Made by a program: the position numbers and the translations under genes | Shown: positions 13,786 through 23,322 of the stretch, piece after piece | How the letters are laid out: the number at the start of each line of letters is the position of its first letter | How positions within the stretch are numbered: the stretch's first letter is position 1 | The notes under the pieces: generated by a model | Database searches by the model: none | The model's input: the letters and a program-made list of their open reading frames with translations, nothing else | Told to the model about the DNA's origin: nothing | NCBI GenBank assembly: GCA_030525825.1 | Contig: JAUNDZ010000010.1 | Location: 1 to 57,256, forward strand | Direction of reading: 5' to 3' | Length of the DNA: 57,256 bases | From: Moraxella sp. | GTDB taxonomy: Bacteria > Pseudomonadota > Gammaproteobacteria > Pseudomonadales > Moraxellaceae

Positions 13786-14701
13786 AGCAACCATCATCGC
13801 TGACAGTATTTCAGCACACACAGGACAGCGTATTACTACTTTTGAATTAGAGTACCATCGCTACATCCACGCAGAGCTTCTAACGCACCGCCAGTTCTCA
13901 CGCAATGCTGCTTCGTCTCGAGCTATCCCTATTGATAAGATGATTGAGCAAGTACAGACCAATCCTGCTACACCTATCCATTGGGGTGCTAATCAGAGTG
14001 GTATGCAAGCACATAAAGTACATCACGACCCACATATTTGCGAAGAAGTATGGTTGGATGCTAGAAATTCCGCCGTTAATTCCGCCATGCAACTTCAAGC
14101 ACTTGGTCTGCATAAGCAAATCGTGAATCGTGTACTTGAACCATTCCAGATGATGAAAACGATAGTAACTGCTACCAATTTTGATAATTTCTTTAATCTT
14201 CGTTGTCATAAAGACGCTCAACCTGAAATTAAAATGCTGGCTGATAAGATGTATCAAGCAATGCAAGAAAGTGAGCCAGAAGTGTTATATGCAGGCGAAT
14301 GGCATACGCCTTATATTGAACATTCTCGCAATATTGAGGGTAAGATAATCTATATCGTACTAAATGAAGGAGGTCTTCCCAATATTGTTGATGTAGAAAC
14401 AGCTATCAAAATATCCTGTTCTTGTGCAGCACAAGTATCATATCGTAAAAATGATACAAGCATTAAAAAAGCATTGGCTATCTATGACAAACTCGTTAAT
14501 AGTGAGCCAGTCCACGCTTCAGCCTTTGAGCATTGTGCTACGCCTATTGATAATACGAGAAAAGCACCAGACGGCATTACCCATTGGCTTAGACGCACCA
14601 GTATACCTTGCTCAGGCAACTTCACAAACTGGGTACAGTACAGACAGCTTATTCCTAATCATGATTGTAAACAATATAAAGGTGTAAATCATGCTCACTA
14701 A
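13778..14701 (+). CDS. ThyX-like (FAD-dependent thymidylate synthase) protein
   Basis: Starting at ATG 13778 after GAGGA (a longer frame starts at 13763), the product is 307 residues. It shows the ThyX signature in variant form: LLTHRQFSRNAASSRAIP (compare R-H-R-x7-S), then SCSCAAQVSYR, HASAFEHCATP and GNFTNWVQYRQLIP. ThyX makes dTMP with FAD and methylenetetrahydrofolate; phages encode it to supply thymidylate. It sits at the far end of the early operon, overlapping the next small gene. Activity of this divergent form is unproven. Confidence 0.75.
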   Translation: MIKATIIADSISAHTGQRITTFELEYHRYIHAELLTHRQFSRNAASSRAIPIDKMIEQVQTNPATPIHWGANQSGMQAHKVHHDPHICEEVWLDARNSAVNSAMQLQALGLHKQIVNRVLEPFQMMKTIVTATNFDNFFNLRCHKDAQPEIKMLADKMYQAMQESEPEVLYAGEWHTPYIEHSRNIEGKIIYIVLNEGGLPNIVDVETAIKISCSCAAQVSYRKNDTSIKKALAIYDKLVNSEPVHASAFEHCATPIDNTRKAPDGITHWLRRTSIPCSGNFTNWVQYRQLIPNHDCKQYKGVNHAH

Positions 14702-14816
14702 AGATGATATTGATAAAGCTGTGATAGAAGGTGTTAAAGCAACAATATGGGCTATCATTTTGTTTTCAGTTGCAGGTTTACTGGTAGCAACTATGATATT
14801 TCTCATGCACCACTAG
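14691..14816 (+). CDS. Single-TM small phage protein, 41 aa
   Basis: ATG 14691 lies inside the last codons of the ThyX-like gene. The product begins MLTKDDIDKAVIEGVKATIW and ends in a hydrophobic helix (AIILFSVAGLLVATMIFLM). The short coding length and coupling are typical of small phage membrane proteins. Function is unknown. Confidence 0.45.
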   Translation: MLTKDDIDKAVIEGVKATIWAIILFSVAGLLVATMIFLMHH

Positions 14817-14897
14817 GGTTTGTAAAAATATATAAGACAACAACACGCATGGCAACGCTATCTATTCCACACGATAATTGTTAATTGGAGTAAAATT

Positions 14898-15071
14898 ATG
14901 AATATCCAAAAACGCATCAGAATTAAAGAATTTTGTCAGTTGCTTGGCAGAAAACGCTCAACATTTGACAGGTGGCGAAAAAATGGTAAAATACCCAAGC
15001 AAGATGGCAATGACCCATACCCATATTGGCTTGAATACAATGTTAAAAAATTCATCGAAACTCTTGATTGA
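14898..15071 (+). CDS. Excisionase-like / AlpA-like HTH protein, 57 aa
   Basis: ATG 14898 follows TTGGAG. The 57-residue product has an excisionase-like winged helix: RIKEFCQLLGRKRSTFDRWR, KNGKIPKQD and a C-terminal YWLEYNVKKFIETLD. It is the last prophage-type gene and ends 6 bp before a terminator. A gene of this type at the prophage edge suggests a role in excision, yet no integrase is visible in the window. Confidence 0.65.
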   Translation: MNIQKRIRIKEFCQLLGRKRSTFDRWRKNGKIPKQDGNDPYPYWLEYNVKKFIETLD

Positions 15072-15076
15072 AAATT

Positions 15077-15106
15077 AGCACGCTCTAAAATGGGCGTGCT
15101 TTTTTT
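15077..15106 (+). terminator. Terminator at the prophage-chromosome junction
   Basis: AGCACGC (15077-15083) pairs with GCGTGCT (15094-15100) and T residues follow. The same stem sequence occurs after asd at 40309. It closes the phage operon before trpG. Confidence 0.75.
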
Positions 15107-15177
15107 GAGTTTAATTTTGAGTGTAAATATGGTCGTTTTAATAAAAAATCTATAAAAATCAAGGAGTTAAATTTAAT

Positions 15178-15801
15178 ATGCTTTTAATGATTGACAATTA
15201 TTGCAGCTTCACCTACAACATCGTTCAGTACTTTGGCGAATTACAACAAGACATCAAAGTTTTGCGTAATGACGAGACCACCCTTGATGAGATTCGCTCA
15301 CTTGCCCCCAAAGCCATCATCTTAGGTCCTGGTCCTTGCAGCCCAACCGAAGCAGGTGTTACCCTACCCATCTTGACCGAACTGTCAGGCGAGATACCCA
15401 TCCTAGGTGTGTGCCTAGGTCATCAGGCAATCGGACAAGCCTTTGGTGGTCAGGTGGTGCGAGCAGGTGAAGTCATGCACGGCAGACTCTCACCCATCCA
15501 TCATCGTGATACAGGCGTGTTTTTGGAATTACCCAGCCCCTTTAATGCCACTCGCTATCACTCACTTGTGATTGATAAAAACACCCTGCCCGACTGCTTG
15601 GAGCTGACCGCATGGACGCAAAATGCCGATGGCAGTATTGAAGAAATCATGGGTGTACGACACAAGACGCTGTCGGTAGAAGGCGTGCAGTTTCATCCAG
15701 AATCCATTTTAAGTGAGCATGGTTATCGTATTTTTAATAACTTTTTGGCACGGCATGGACTTGCAAAATTAGAGCATGGCAACTTACCAGAAGTCGCCTA
15801 A
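15178..15801 (+). CDS. trpG: Anthranilate synthase component II (glutamine amidotransferase)
   Basis: TrpG of 207 residues, the usual length. The class-I amidotransferase motifs are [22 protein letters not shown] (catalytic Cys) and QFHPES (His-Glu). It supplies ammonia to TrpE for anthranilate in tryptophan (or PabB in folate) synthesis; no trpE is adjacent here. AAGGAG precedes the ATG. It begins the chromosomal block to the right of the prophage and is followed by trpD and trpC. Confidence 0.95.
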   Translation: MLLMIDNYCSFTYNIVQYFGELQQDIKVLRNDETTLDEIRSLAPKAIILGPGPCSPTEAGVTLPILTELSGEIPILGVCLGHQAIGQAFGGQVVRAGEVMHGRLSPIHHRDTGVFLELPSPFNATRYHSLVIDKNTLPDCLELTAWTQNADGSIEEIMGVRHKTLSVEGVQFHPESILSEHGYRIFNNFLARHGLAKLEHGNLPEVA

Positions 15802-15880
15802 ACCATTAGGTTTTACCGATTGCTTGTATTTTTCACTTGCACCTTTATTTACCGACCATTAAAAAACCACAAGGACAGCC

Positions 15881-16969
15881 ATGATTACACTTGATAACAT
15901 TCATCAGCTTGGCGATGATGACATTCAAAGTTTTTTAAGCCAAAGTCTAAATCAGCTGCTACAAAATCAAGACCTAGATACCGATACCATGCGTTCAGTG
16001 ATGCTTGCCATCATGCACGGTCATTGTCCTGATGCATTGATGGGGGCAATTTTGGTTGCCTTGCGTATCAAAGGCGAGAGCATCGATGAAATTAGTGCTG
16101 CTGCCAGCGTCATGCGACAACTTGCCGACAAAGTCATGCTTGATGATTTAACTGGCGTGGTGGATATTGTCGGTACAGGTGGTGATGGGGCAAATCTTTT
16201 TAATGTCTCGACAGCTGCCGCCTTTGTGGTCGCATCCAGCGGTGCTACTGTCGCCAAGCATGGCAATCGTGGCGTTTCTACCAAGTCAGGTTCGTCAGAT
16301 TTATTACAAGCGGCAGGCGTTCGCTTGGATTTAGATAATGAACAAATCATCACCTGTCTAAACGAACAACATCTTGGATTCTTATTCGCCCCAAACCATC
16401 ACAAGGCGATGAAGCACGCCATTGGTGTCAGAGCCCAATTAAAGGCACGCACCATCTTTAATGTCTTAGGTCCGCTCACCAATCCTGCTGGCGTGGTCAA
16501 TTCGGTCATCGGCGTCTTTGATAAATCACTGTGCCGCCCACTCGCCCAAGCCCTACAAAATCTGGGCAGTCGTCATGTCATCGTGGTGCATTCTGCTGAT
16601 GGCTTGGATGAATTTAGTCTATCGGGCGACAACTTTGTCAGCGAACTAAAAGACGGTATCATCAGCGACCATGTCGTACGACCTGATGATGTGGGTCTTA
16701 TTACGCAGTCTTTGGATGGGCTAGCCATCCGCTCATCAGATGACAGCCTTAATCTCATCAAGCAAGCCCTACAAGGCACATCCGATGACGCACGCATCAA
16801 AAAAGCCCAAGACATCATCGCCTTTAATGCAGGGGCGGCGATTTATGTGGCAGGTCAAGCAGACAGCTTACAACATGGCGTGGAGCGTGCCAGACAGCTC
16901 ATCAATGACGGACAAGGCTACCAAAAGCTACAAGACTTCGCCGCCTTTACCCAATCTTTAAAAGCCTAA
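15881..16969 (+). CDS. trpD: Anthranilate phosphoribosyltransferase
   Basis: A 362-residue TrpD. The PRPP-binding motif GTGGDGANLFNVST and KHGNRGVSTKSGSSDLLQAAG are clear. It attaches phosphoribose to anthranilate. It lies 79 bp after trpG with an AAGGACAG site and 31 bp before trpC; the three genes are probably one operon. The length is within family range. Confidence 0.95.
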   Translation: MITLDNIHQLGDDDIQSFLSQSLNQLLQNQDLDTDTMRSVMLAIMHGHCPDALMGAILVALRIKGESIDEISAAASVMRQLADKVMLDDLTGVVDIVGTGGDGANLFNVSTAAAFVVASSGATVAKHGNRGVSTKSGSSDLLQAAGVRLDLDNEQIITCLNEQHLGFLFAPNHHKAMKHAIGVRAQLKARTIFNVLGPLTNPAGVVNSVIGVFDKSLCRPLAQALQNLGSRHVIVVHSADGLDEFSLSGDNFVSELKDGIISDHVVRPDDVGLITQSLDGLAIRSSDDSLNLIKQALQGTSDDARIKKAQDIIAFNAGAAIYVAGQADSLQHGVERARQLINDGQGYQKLQDFAAFTQSLKA

Positions 16970-17000
16970 GCCACCAAAAACGCAATATCTAGGAAATATC

Positions 17001-17837
17001 ATGACACAGCCAAGCACGCCAAGCATTCTGCAAAAAATCGTCGCCACCAAACACCAAGAGATAGCCGCCGCTAAAGAAAAACTCAGCCAAGAAGCCCTGC
17101 TTGACATCATTCGCCAAAATGACGACACGCCAAGGGGTTTTGCTGATGCGTTGCGTGCAGTTAATACCGAGCGTGGCAATATTGGTGTTATCAGCGAAAT
17201 CAAAAAAGCCAGCCCATCCAAAGGCATCATCTGCCAGAACTTCGACCCTGTCGCCATCGCTCAAGCCTATGCCAAAGCAGGGGCGACCTGCCTATCAGTA
17301 CTGACCGACCGTGAGTATTTTTTGGGTCATGACGACTACATGAAAGCCGCCCGAGCCGCCTGCAACCTACCTGTACTGCGTAAAGACTTTATGGTGGATG
17401 ACTATCACATCATTGAGTCTCGTGCGTTGGGAGCGGACTGCATTTTGCTAATCATGGCATGTCTTGATGATGAGACGGTGTCTCGCCTGCACGCTCTTGC
17501 CATTAGCTTGGGCATGGATGTACTGATTGAGATTCACACCCAAGATGAGCTAAATCGTGCCTTACAACTACCCAAATCCAAGCACAACATCTACGGCATC
17601 AACAATCGAGATTTAAACACTTTTAAGGTGGATTTGGCACACAGCATTTGCCTATGTGAGCAGCTGTTTGAGACGCTAGGCGATGATGCGTTGGTGGTAA
17701 GCGAAAGCGGCATCAATGACGCAGACGACATCCATCTGATGCAAAATAACCGCATTCATCACTTCCTAATCGGTGAACAATTCATGAAAACCGACAACGC
17801 AGGCAACGCCTTAGCCAAGCTGCTATCAAGCGTTTAA
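17001..17837 (+). CDS. trpC: Indole-3-glycerol phosphate synthase
   Basis: A 278-residue (beta/alpha)8 enzyme. Catalytic and phosphate-binding motifs are EIKKASPSKG, VLTDREYFLGH, VLRKDFMVDDYHIIESRALG, YGINNRDLNTF and VSESGI. It makes indole-glycerol phosphate for tryptophan. It is separate from TrpF, the standard non-fused form. An AGGAA site precedes ATG 17001. Confidence 0.95.
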   Translation: MTQPSTPSILQKIVATKHQEIAAAKEKLSQEALLDIIRQNDDTPRGFADALRAVNTERGNIGVISEIKKASPSKGIICQNFDPVAIAQAYAKAGATCLSVLTDREYFLGHDDYMKAARAACNLPVLRKDFMVDDYHIIESRALGADCILLIMACLDDETVSRLHALAISLGMDVLIEIHTQDELNRALQLPKSKHNIYGINNRDLNTFKVDLAHSICLCEQLFETLGDDALVVSESGINDADDIHLMQNNRIHHFLIGEQFMKTDNAGNALAKLLSSV

Positions 17838-17912
17838 TGCCCGTATGATTTAACACGCATCAATTTTAAGATGGTGTAATTAACAAAGATACAAGATTCA
17901 TCATGCACCATA

Positions 17913-17932
17913 GGGCGAAAAATATTTCGCCC
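17913..17932. repeat. Short inverted repeat
   Basis: Arms GGGCGAAA (17913-17920) and TTTCGCCC (17925-17932) with a 4-nt loop. It lacks a T tail. It may be one copy of a dispersed palindrome, but no second copy is seen in this window. Confidence 0.5.
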
Positions 17933-17972
17933 CCTACAAATCGTATCAAATAAAATATCTGGTTCATACAAT

Positions 17973-18005
17973 AAAAAAAAGCGAATAAAATCATTCGCTT
18001 TTTTT
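17973..18005. terminator. Bidirectional terminator between trpC and marC
   Basis: AGCGAAT (17980-17986) pairs with ATTCGCT (17993-17999). A run of A residues on one side and T residues on the other makes it work for both convergent transcripts. Confidence 0.75.
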
Positions 18006-18156
18006 ATTTAAAGTGCCAACTAAACTCAAAAATTCAATGTGGTTTTATTAGAATAAAGATGAAGGCGAAGAATGTTACGCCTTTACGATTTGCACCAATT
18101 GTCAAATTTGGCAAGCATCAATAAGCCCACTGGCTTTACTCATCAAACCAGCTAAA

Positions 18157-18804
18157 TTAAGCCAACTGCGGAAACAGCGTTCTTAGTCCGCTGACCATGA
18201 TTTCAATGGACAATGCCGCCAAGATGATGCCCATCACACGGTTGATGACATTAAGCCCTGTATTGCCCAGTGCCTTACTAATCTTGCCCGCCCCCATCAA
18301 GCACACATAACAAAACAGACTGATGGCAAGTCCTGATGCCAAAATCATCGACAGACCCATCAAGCTGTTATATTCAGCAGCATAGATAATCACGGTAGAA
18401 ATTCCGCCCGGTCCTATCATCATCGGAATGGCGATCGGTACGACCGCCACACCTGCCAGACTGCCTGCCTGACTTCGCTCGCTCATCTCGCCATCCACAT
18501 CTTTTTCTTGGGGTTTAGCAGGGTTGTTGCCAGCACTCATCATATTTAGGGCGATGAGTAGCAACAACAAACCGCCTGCCACCCGAAACGACCCCAGCGA
18601 GATGCCCAATGCTTGTAGCAATAATTCACCAAACAGCGTAAAAAACGCCATCGTAATAAAGACGGTCAAACACGCCACTCGTGCTACTTTTTTCTTAGCG
18701 GCATCCGAATAACCATTAGTAAAATGCAAAAACAGCATCAACGCCCCAGATGGGTTAATCAGCACCAAAAATGCCAGCGTGATTTTAACAATATCAATGT
18801 CCAC
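18157..18804 (-). CDS. MarC/UPF0056-family membrane protein
   Basis: A 215-residue protein with about six hydrophobic helices. It starts ITLAFLVLINPSGALMLFL and has the conserved GPGG segment (IPMMIGPGGISTVIIYA) typical of MarC/UPF0056 proteins, whose transport function is not established. It is transcribed leftwards, like its paralogue 113 bp upstream. The name MarC does not imply multiple-antibiotic resistance. Confidence 0.85.
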   Translation of the reverse strand: MDIDIVKITLAFLVLINPSGALMLFLHFTNGYSDAAKKKVARVACLTVFITMAFFTLFGELLLQALGISLGSFRVAGGLLLLLIALNMMSAGNNPAKPQEKDVDGEMSERSQAGSLAGVAVVPIAIPMMIGPGGISTVIIYAAEYNSLMGLSMILASGLAISLFCYVCLMGAGKISKALGNTGLNVINRVMGIILAALSIEIMVSGLRTLFPQLA

Positions 18805-18917
18805 AGCGTCATCTCGTTTTTATAAAATCGGCTATTTTATAACAAAAAGAGACATTTGATAAATGGAAAAAATCCATCAATTATCGGTAATTCCGATAAT
18901 TCACCATCAATCATTCA

Positions 18918-19559
18918 TTACAGACCGACGGACGCATAAATCACAGGCAGCACCGACTTAATGCCACTGATGACAATCTCTACCGCCACCGCCGCAAGTA
19001 GCATACCCATCACACGACTCATGATGTTAAGCCCCGTATCACCCAAAAATCGGCTGATCTTGCCTGCCGCCATGAGCGAGACATAACAAAATATCGCAAT
19101 CAGCAGCCCCGCCCCCACGATGGAGAGCTTTTGTGAGACAGACGGCATCTGACTGGCATAGATAATCACGGTGGAGATGCCGCCTGGTCCTATCATCATC
19201 GGAATGGCAAGCGGCACGACCGCCATCGCCGCCAATGGGCTATGCACGCTGATGCTGTCGCCATCAGGCTTGACAGGGTTGCCACCACCATTCATCATAC
19301 TGATGGCAATCAAAAACACCAAAATACCACCAGCAATCTGAAACGACCCCACCGAGATGCCCAAAAATTTGAGCAGATGCTCGCCCATGAATGCAAAGAA
19401 TGCCACCGTTGCAAATATGGTCAAGCAAGCAATTTGGGCGACTGTCTTTCTGTCTTTGGGGCTATAACCGTTGGTGATGTTCAAAAACAACCCCAAGGCA
19501 CTAAACGGGTTGATAAGCACCACAAATGCCAAAATAATCTTAATCAGTTCGGTATCCAT
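18918..19559 (-). CDS. MarC/UPF0056-family membrane protein, second copy
   Basis: A 213-residue paralogue of the previous gene, sharing INPFSALGLFLNITNGYS and GPGGISTVIIYA, with the same six-helix layout. The two genes are tandem on the minus strand, and differ most in the central loop (GGGNPVKPDGDS against AGNNPAKPQEKD). They probably arose by duplication. A promoter may lie at 19560-19620 but I did not pick a clear one. Confidence 0.85.
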   Translation of the reverse strand: MDTELIKIILAFVVLINPFSALGLFLNITNGYSPKDRKTVAQIACLTIFATVAFFAFMGEHLLKFLGISVGSFQIAGGILVFLIAISMMNGGGNPVKPDGDSISVHSPLAAMAVVPLAIPMMIGPGGISTVIIYASQMPSVSQKLSIVGAGLLIAIFCYVSLMAAGKISRFLGDTGLNIMSRVMGMLLAAVAVEIVISGIKSVLPVIYASVGL

Positions 19560-19704
19560 CTCTTATTTTCATCACTCTTGTTGGTTTTTGGGCTACCCCA
19601 TGAACGACCTATTGTAACACAAGGTCGGCGAAATACTTACCAAAATCCGTGCTTTTTGTGGTAAAATTTTGCCCAATTTTTTTGATAAAAAACACTTCAT
19701 CTGT

Positions 19705-20421
19705 ATGCAACACACCGCCAAGCACACCGACTTTCAAGACAAGCACGCCGTCGTCCTATTTTCAGGCGGGCTTGATTCTACCACCTGTCTTTATTGGGCA
19801 AAATCACAATTTAAAAGCATCACCGCCATCAGTTTTCGCTATGGGCAAAGACATTCTAGCGAACTCATTGCCGCCAAAAAAATCACCGAAAATCTGGGCA
19901 TTGACCACCGCATCATCGACATTGACATCGCCCAGCTTGGCGGTTCTGCCTTGACCGACCAAAGCATCAGCGTACCTGATTATGATGCACACGCTGATGC
20001 TGTGCCTGTTACCTATGTACCAGCCAGAAACACCATCTTTTTATCCTATGCCCTAGCAGCGGCAGAAGTCATGCAGGCAAATCACATCGTCATTGGTGTC
20101 AGCTCGGTGGATTTTTCAGGTTATCCTGACTGCCGCCCTGATTTCATCGCAGCGTTTGAAAACCTTGCCAATCTTGCCACTGTCGCAGGTCGTGCAGGCA
20201 ACCGCCTGTCTGTCATCGCTCCGCTACAAAATCTCTCAAAAGCCCAAACGCTAGAACTTGGGCTGTCTTTGGGTGTAGACTACGCCCAGACGGTGTCCTG
20301 CTATCAGGCAGACGATGACGGTCGTGCTTGTGGTGTGTGCGACAGCTGCGTCCTACGCCATCAAGGCTTTGTGCAAGCTGGCGTATCCGACCCCACTCGC
20401 TATCAACACCCCATCAGCTAA
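19705..20421 (+). CDS. queC: 7-cyano-7-deazaguanine synthase
   Basis: QueC of 238 residues. The N-terminal PP-loop [16 protein letters not shown] binds ATP, and the zinc-binding cysteines are in [14 protein letters not shown] with an upstream SCYQADDDG. It makes preQ0 for queuosine. The longest frame starts with TTG at 19669; the ATG at 19705 gives a more normal N-terminus, although its ribosome site is weak. The gene stands alone; other queuosine genes are not nearby. Confidence 0.9.
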   Translation: MQHTAKHTDFQDKHAVVLFSGGLDSTTCLYWAKSQFKSITAISFRYGQRHSSELIAAKKITENLGIDHRIIDIDIAQLGGSALTDQSISVPDYDAHADAVPVTYVPARNTIFLSYALAAAEVMQANHIVIGVSSVDFSGYPDCRPDFIAAFENLANLATVAGRAGNRLSVIAPLQNLSKAQTLELGLSLGVDYAQTVSCYQADDDGRACGVCDSCVLRHQGFVQAGVSDPTRYQHPIS

Positions 20422-20486
20422 GCTGCTTTCATATTCACATATGATAAGTGGTTGGCGGTTGACTTTTTTGTACTGATTTAATAAAA

Positions 20487-20502
20487 TACCGACCAGTTGG
20501 TT
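20487..20502. promoter_or_regulatory. Probable TetR-family operator
   Basis: TACCGACCAGTTGGTT reads as the imperfect palindrome ACCGAC-CA-GTTGGT, a shape common among TetR/AcrR operators. It lies about 50 bp before the TetR-type gene, consistent with autoregulation. Confidence 0.5.
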
Positions 20503-20552
20503 TTTTATTAAATCCAATCAAACATATCAAGCCAATTAACGGAAAAAAAATC

Positions 20553-21158
20553 ATGGAAAATCAATCGCTTAACCTACTAGACGATGCTATACATCTCCCA
20601 AACCACCCCCAAAACAAACGCAAAAACAACCCTGAGCTACTCAAACACAACCTACTCATCGCCGCCAAGACGCTCATGTTAGAAGATGGTATCGCCAACC
20701 TTTCTATGCAGAAAGTCGCCACTTTGGCAGGCACGAGTAAAGGCGGTCTGTTTCATCATTTTAAAAATAAAGATGTCTTGATAGCGTCTGTTTTTGAGCT
20801 GTTCATCGCTCAGGTGAACACTGCCATTTTGGATGAAATCAAGCGACTGGGCGAAAGTAAAGGGGTGTTTACTCGTGCTTATGTGAATGTGTTTTTTGGC
20901 AATGCCGACATTGGTCTTGCAAGCGATTGGACAGGTCTGATTCGTGCCATGAATGCCGAAAGCAAACTGGTGCTACTGTGGACAGATTGGCTTAATCACA
21001 AGCTAAAAGCCTACGCCCACACCGATGATGATGTGCGTCTGATGAGCATTCGCCATGCCGTCGATGGGGCTTGGCTCAATGATTTATCCGATGATGAGAT
21101 GCCCAAGATTCACGCCTATCTAAATACGCTGATTGATGACATCACGATAAAAGCCTAA
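20553..21158 (+). CDS. TetR-family transcriptional regulator
   Basis: A 201-residue regulator. After a ~30-residue polar N-terminal tail, the TetR HTH is clear: LIAAKTLMLEDGIANLSMQK, VATLAGTSKGGLFHHFKNKD. The C-terminal ligand domain has no recognised ligand. It faces the convergent purine permease gene, with a shared terminator between them. Target genes cannot be named from sequence; an operator-like site upstream suggests it represses itself. Confidence 0.85.
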   Translation: MENQSLNLLDDAIHLPNHPQNKRKNNPELLKHNLLIAAKTLMLEDGIANLSMQKVATLAGTSKGGLFHHFKNKDVLIASVFELFIAQVNTAILDEIKRLGESKGVFTRAYVNVFFGNADIGLASDWTGLIRAMNAESKLVLLWTDWLNHKLKAYAHTDDDVRLMSIRHAVDGAWLNDLSDDEMPKIHAYLNTLIDDITIKA

Positions 21159-21173
21159 ACAGCACCACAAAAA

Positions 21174-21200
21174 AACACCGCCCAATAAGCGGTGTTTTTT
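21174..21200. terminator. Bidirectional terminator
   Basis: AACACCGC (21174-21181) pairs with GCGGTGTT (21189-21196) with a 7-nt loop; T residues follow on both strands. It terminates the TetR gene and the convergent permease gene. Confidence 0.85.
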
Positions 21201-21217
21201 GGTTAATGAATTGCGTC

Positions 21218-22531
21218 TTAGATGGCATAGCCTAAAGCATAGAACGCCACCAACGCCACAGCGATAATGACCGTACCGATGTTGAGCTTATTAAACTCAC
21301 CTGCGATGACACGACCCAGCACCAATGATGCAAAGCCAAGCATGATGCCTGTTACGATGTTCGCTGTCAGCACGATGAACACCGCACACACCAGACCACT
21401 CATCGCCCCCACAAAGTCATCAAAATCAAGTTTTGAGACATTGCTTAGCATGAGCAGACCCACATACATCAAGGCAGGTGCAGTTGCATAGCTTGGTACC
21501 AAGAACGCCAAAGGTCCAAAGAACAACATGAGCAAGAACAGCACACCCACCACAACGGCAGTCAAGCCCGTCTTACCACCGACAGCCGTACCTGCTGCCG
21601 ACTCAATATAAACGGCAGCAGGTGCTGTACCAAATACACCTGAAAAAATGCTCGACACCGAGTCAGAAGTCAGTGCCTTGCCACCGCCCACGATTTGACC
21701 GTCTTTGTCAATCAAACCTGCCTGCCCTGCCACCGCACGAATCGTCCCTGTGGCATCAAACACTGCTGTCATCACTAGGGCAAATACCGCAGGCAGTACC
21801 GCTGCATTTAACGCACCCATGATGTCTAGCTTAAAAAACTGCGATTCGCCATCGACCACAGGCAGTTTAAAGATGGAGCCACCAAATTTCACATTGGGGT
21901 CAAAAATCAGTCCAATCACCGTGATGGCGATAATTACCCAAAGGATACTGCCCTTGACCTGTCTGCGTTCTAGACCGATGATGGCAGCCAAACCAAGCAA
22001 CGACATCAGCACAGGGAACGCTGTAAACTCACCCATCTTGACAGGCAGACCCGCATCATTACCGATGACCAGACCCACGCCATTGGCAGCGATGAGCAGC
22101 AAGAACAGACCAATACCAATGCCTGCACCATGAGCGATGGAACTTGGTAAGTTACGCAAAATCCAAGCACGAATGCCTGTTACCGAAATCAGCGTAAACA
22201 CCACACCCATCAAGAATATCGCACCCAATGCCACAGGAATGCTGATGCCCTGACCCAAAACAAGGCTAAATGCGGTAAAGGCAGTCAAGCTAATCGCACA
22301 GCCAATCGCCATCGGCACATTCGCCCAAAGACCAATCAAAATCGAGCCAAGACCTGCCACCAAACAAGTAGCGATGAACACCGACTCAGCAGGGAAGCCT
22401 GCTTCTGCTAGCATGTTTGGAACGACGATGACTGAATAGACCATCGCCAAAAATGTCGTCAAGCCTGCAATGACTTCTTGACGCACAGAAGAGCCACGCT
22501 CCTCAATTTTAAAAAAAGAAAGCAAAGACAT
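21218..22531 (-). CDS. NCS2 / AzgA-family purine permease
   Basis: A 437-residue protein with about 12-14 membrane helices, of the AzgA branch of NCS2 transporters ([26 protein letters not shown], then [15 protein letters not shown] and [20 protein letters not shown]). Family members carry hypoxanthine, guanine or adenine with protons. The specific base cannot be told. It is transcribed leftwards; 22532-22816 upstream is very AT-rich and holds no recognised riboswitch. Confidence 0.85.
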   Translation of the reverse strand: MSLLSFFKIEERGSSVRQEVIAGLTTFLAMVYSVIVVPNMLAEAGFPAESVFIATCLVAGLGSILIGLWANVPMAIGCAISLTAFTAFSLVLGQGISIPVALGAIFLMGVVFTLISVTGIRAWILRNLPSSIAHGAGIGIGLFLLLIAANGVGLVIGNDAGLPVKMGEFTAFPVLMSLLGLAAIIGLERRQVKGSILWVIIAITVIGLIFDPNVKFGGSIFKLPVVDGESQFFKLDIMGALNAAVLPAVFALVMTAVFDATGTIRAVAGQAGLIDKDGQIVGGGKALTSDSVSSIFSGVFGTAPAAVYIESAAGTAVGGKTGLTAVVVGVLFLLMLFFGPLAFLVPSYATAPALMYVGLLMLSNVSKLDFDDFVGAMSGLVCAVFIVLTANIVTGIMLGFASLVLGRVIAGEFNKLNIGTVIIAVALVAFYALGYAI

Positions 22532-22816
22532 AAAACGCCTATTGAGTTTGCCAAAGTAACAATGAGTAAGAAAAAATTTACTAATTTTACTTGATAGTGA
22601 GTTTTTTTACAATTTTTAACGAATGGTTTTTTGTAATTTTGGGCGATTTTTTAAAAAATTTGGCAAAACTTAATGAAATGATGCGGACTTTTGTGCGTTT
22701 TTTAGGTAAAATGGTACAATTTTTTAAGAATGATTTTTAAAATTTGATAAAAATTCGATAAAGCCTATCGCTTTTTATTGATGATAAATTTTAACCCAAG
22801 AAGCTGCCCATTAACC

Positions 22817-23314
22817 ATGAAAAACACCCAAGAAAACATCGCTCTACCCACCTTTGCCGTCAATCTCGTTACAGCTGATGGCGAACGCACCATCAGCCTG
22901 CCCGAACTACTCAACGAGAGTGGACAAGGGCTGGTGCTGTATTTTTATCCCAAAGACAACACGCAAGGCTGCTCGGTGCAGGCGGTTGATTTTAGTCAGT
23001 TAAAAGGGGCATTTGCCGATAAGGGCTATCAAATCATCGGCGTGTCTCGTGATGGCATCAAGTCGCACCACAATTTTATCAATAAAAAAGAGCTATCTAT
23101 TGACTTAATTAGCGATACCGACGAGACGCTGTGCCAGCATTTTGATGTCATCAAAGAAAAGATGATGTACGGCAAGACCCATTTGGGTGTCGTCCGCTCA
23201 ACTTTTGTGTTTGATAACGCAGGTCAGATGGTGGCAAGCTATCGCAACATCAAAGCCAAAGAACACGCTCAAACGCTGTTAGATATGCTTGTGAATTCAT
23301 GCCAAAGTGCATGA
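22817..23314 (+). CDS. bcp: Peroxiredoxin of the Bcp/PrxQ type
   Basis: ATG 22817 is preferred over the longer frame from 22778. The 165-residue product has the peroxidatic Cys motif PKDNTQGCSVQAVDFS and VVRSTFVFDNAGQMVASYR. It reduces peroxides using thioredoxin. A second cysteine of PrxQ (four residues after the first) is absent: the motif continues SVQA, so it may be a 1-Cys form or use LCQHF. It is 8 bp from the next gene. Confidence 0.85.
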   Translation: MKNTQENIALPTFAVNLVTADGERTISLPELLNESGQGLVLYFYPKDNTQGCSVQAVDFSQLKGAFADKGYQIIGVSRDGIKSHHNFINKKELSIDLISDTDETLCQHFDVIKEKMMYGKTHLGVVRSTFVFDNAGQMVASYRNIKAKEHAQTLLDMLVNSCQSA

Positions 23315-23322
23315 GATGACCC

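Larger units (their letters stand above)
17838..18156. other. Gene-free stretch with two hairpins
   Basis: This 319-bp stretch lies between convergent trpC and a MarC gene. It holds an inverted repeat at 17913-17932 (GGGCGAAA/TTTCGCCC, no T tail, possibly a dispersed repeat) and a terminator at 17973-18005. I see no coding sequence. Confidence 0.7.

Noticed and set aside
22532-22816. Possible purine riboswitch before the NCS2 permease
   Set aside because: The sequence is AT-rich, and I could not find the conserved core or paired arms of the purine aptamer.
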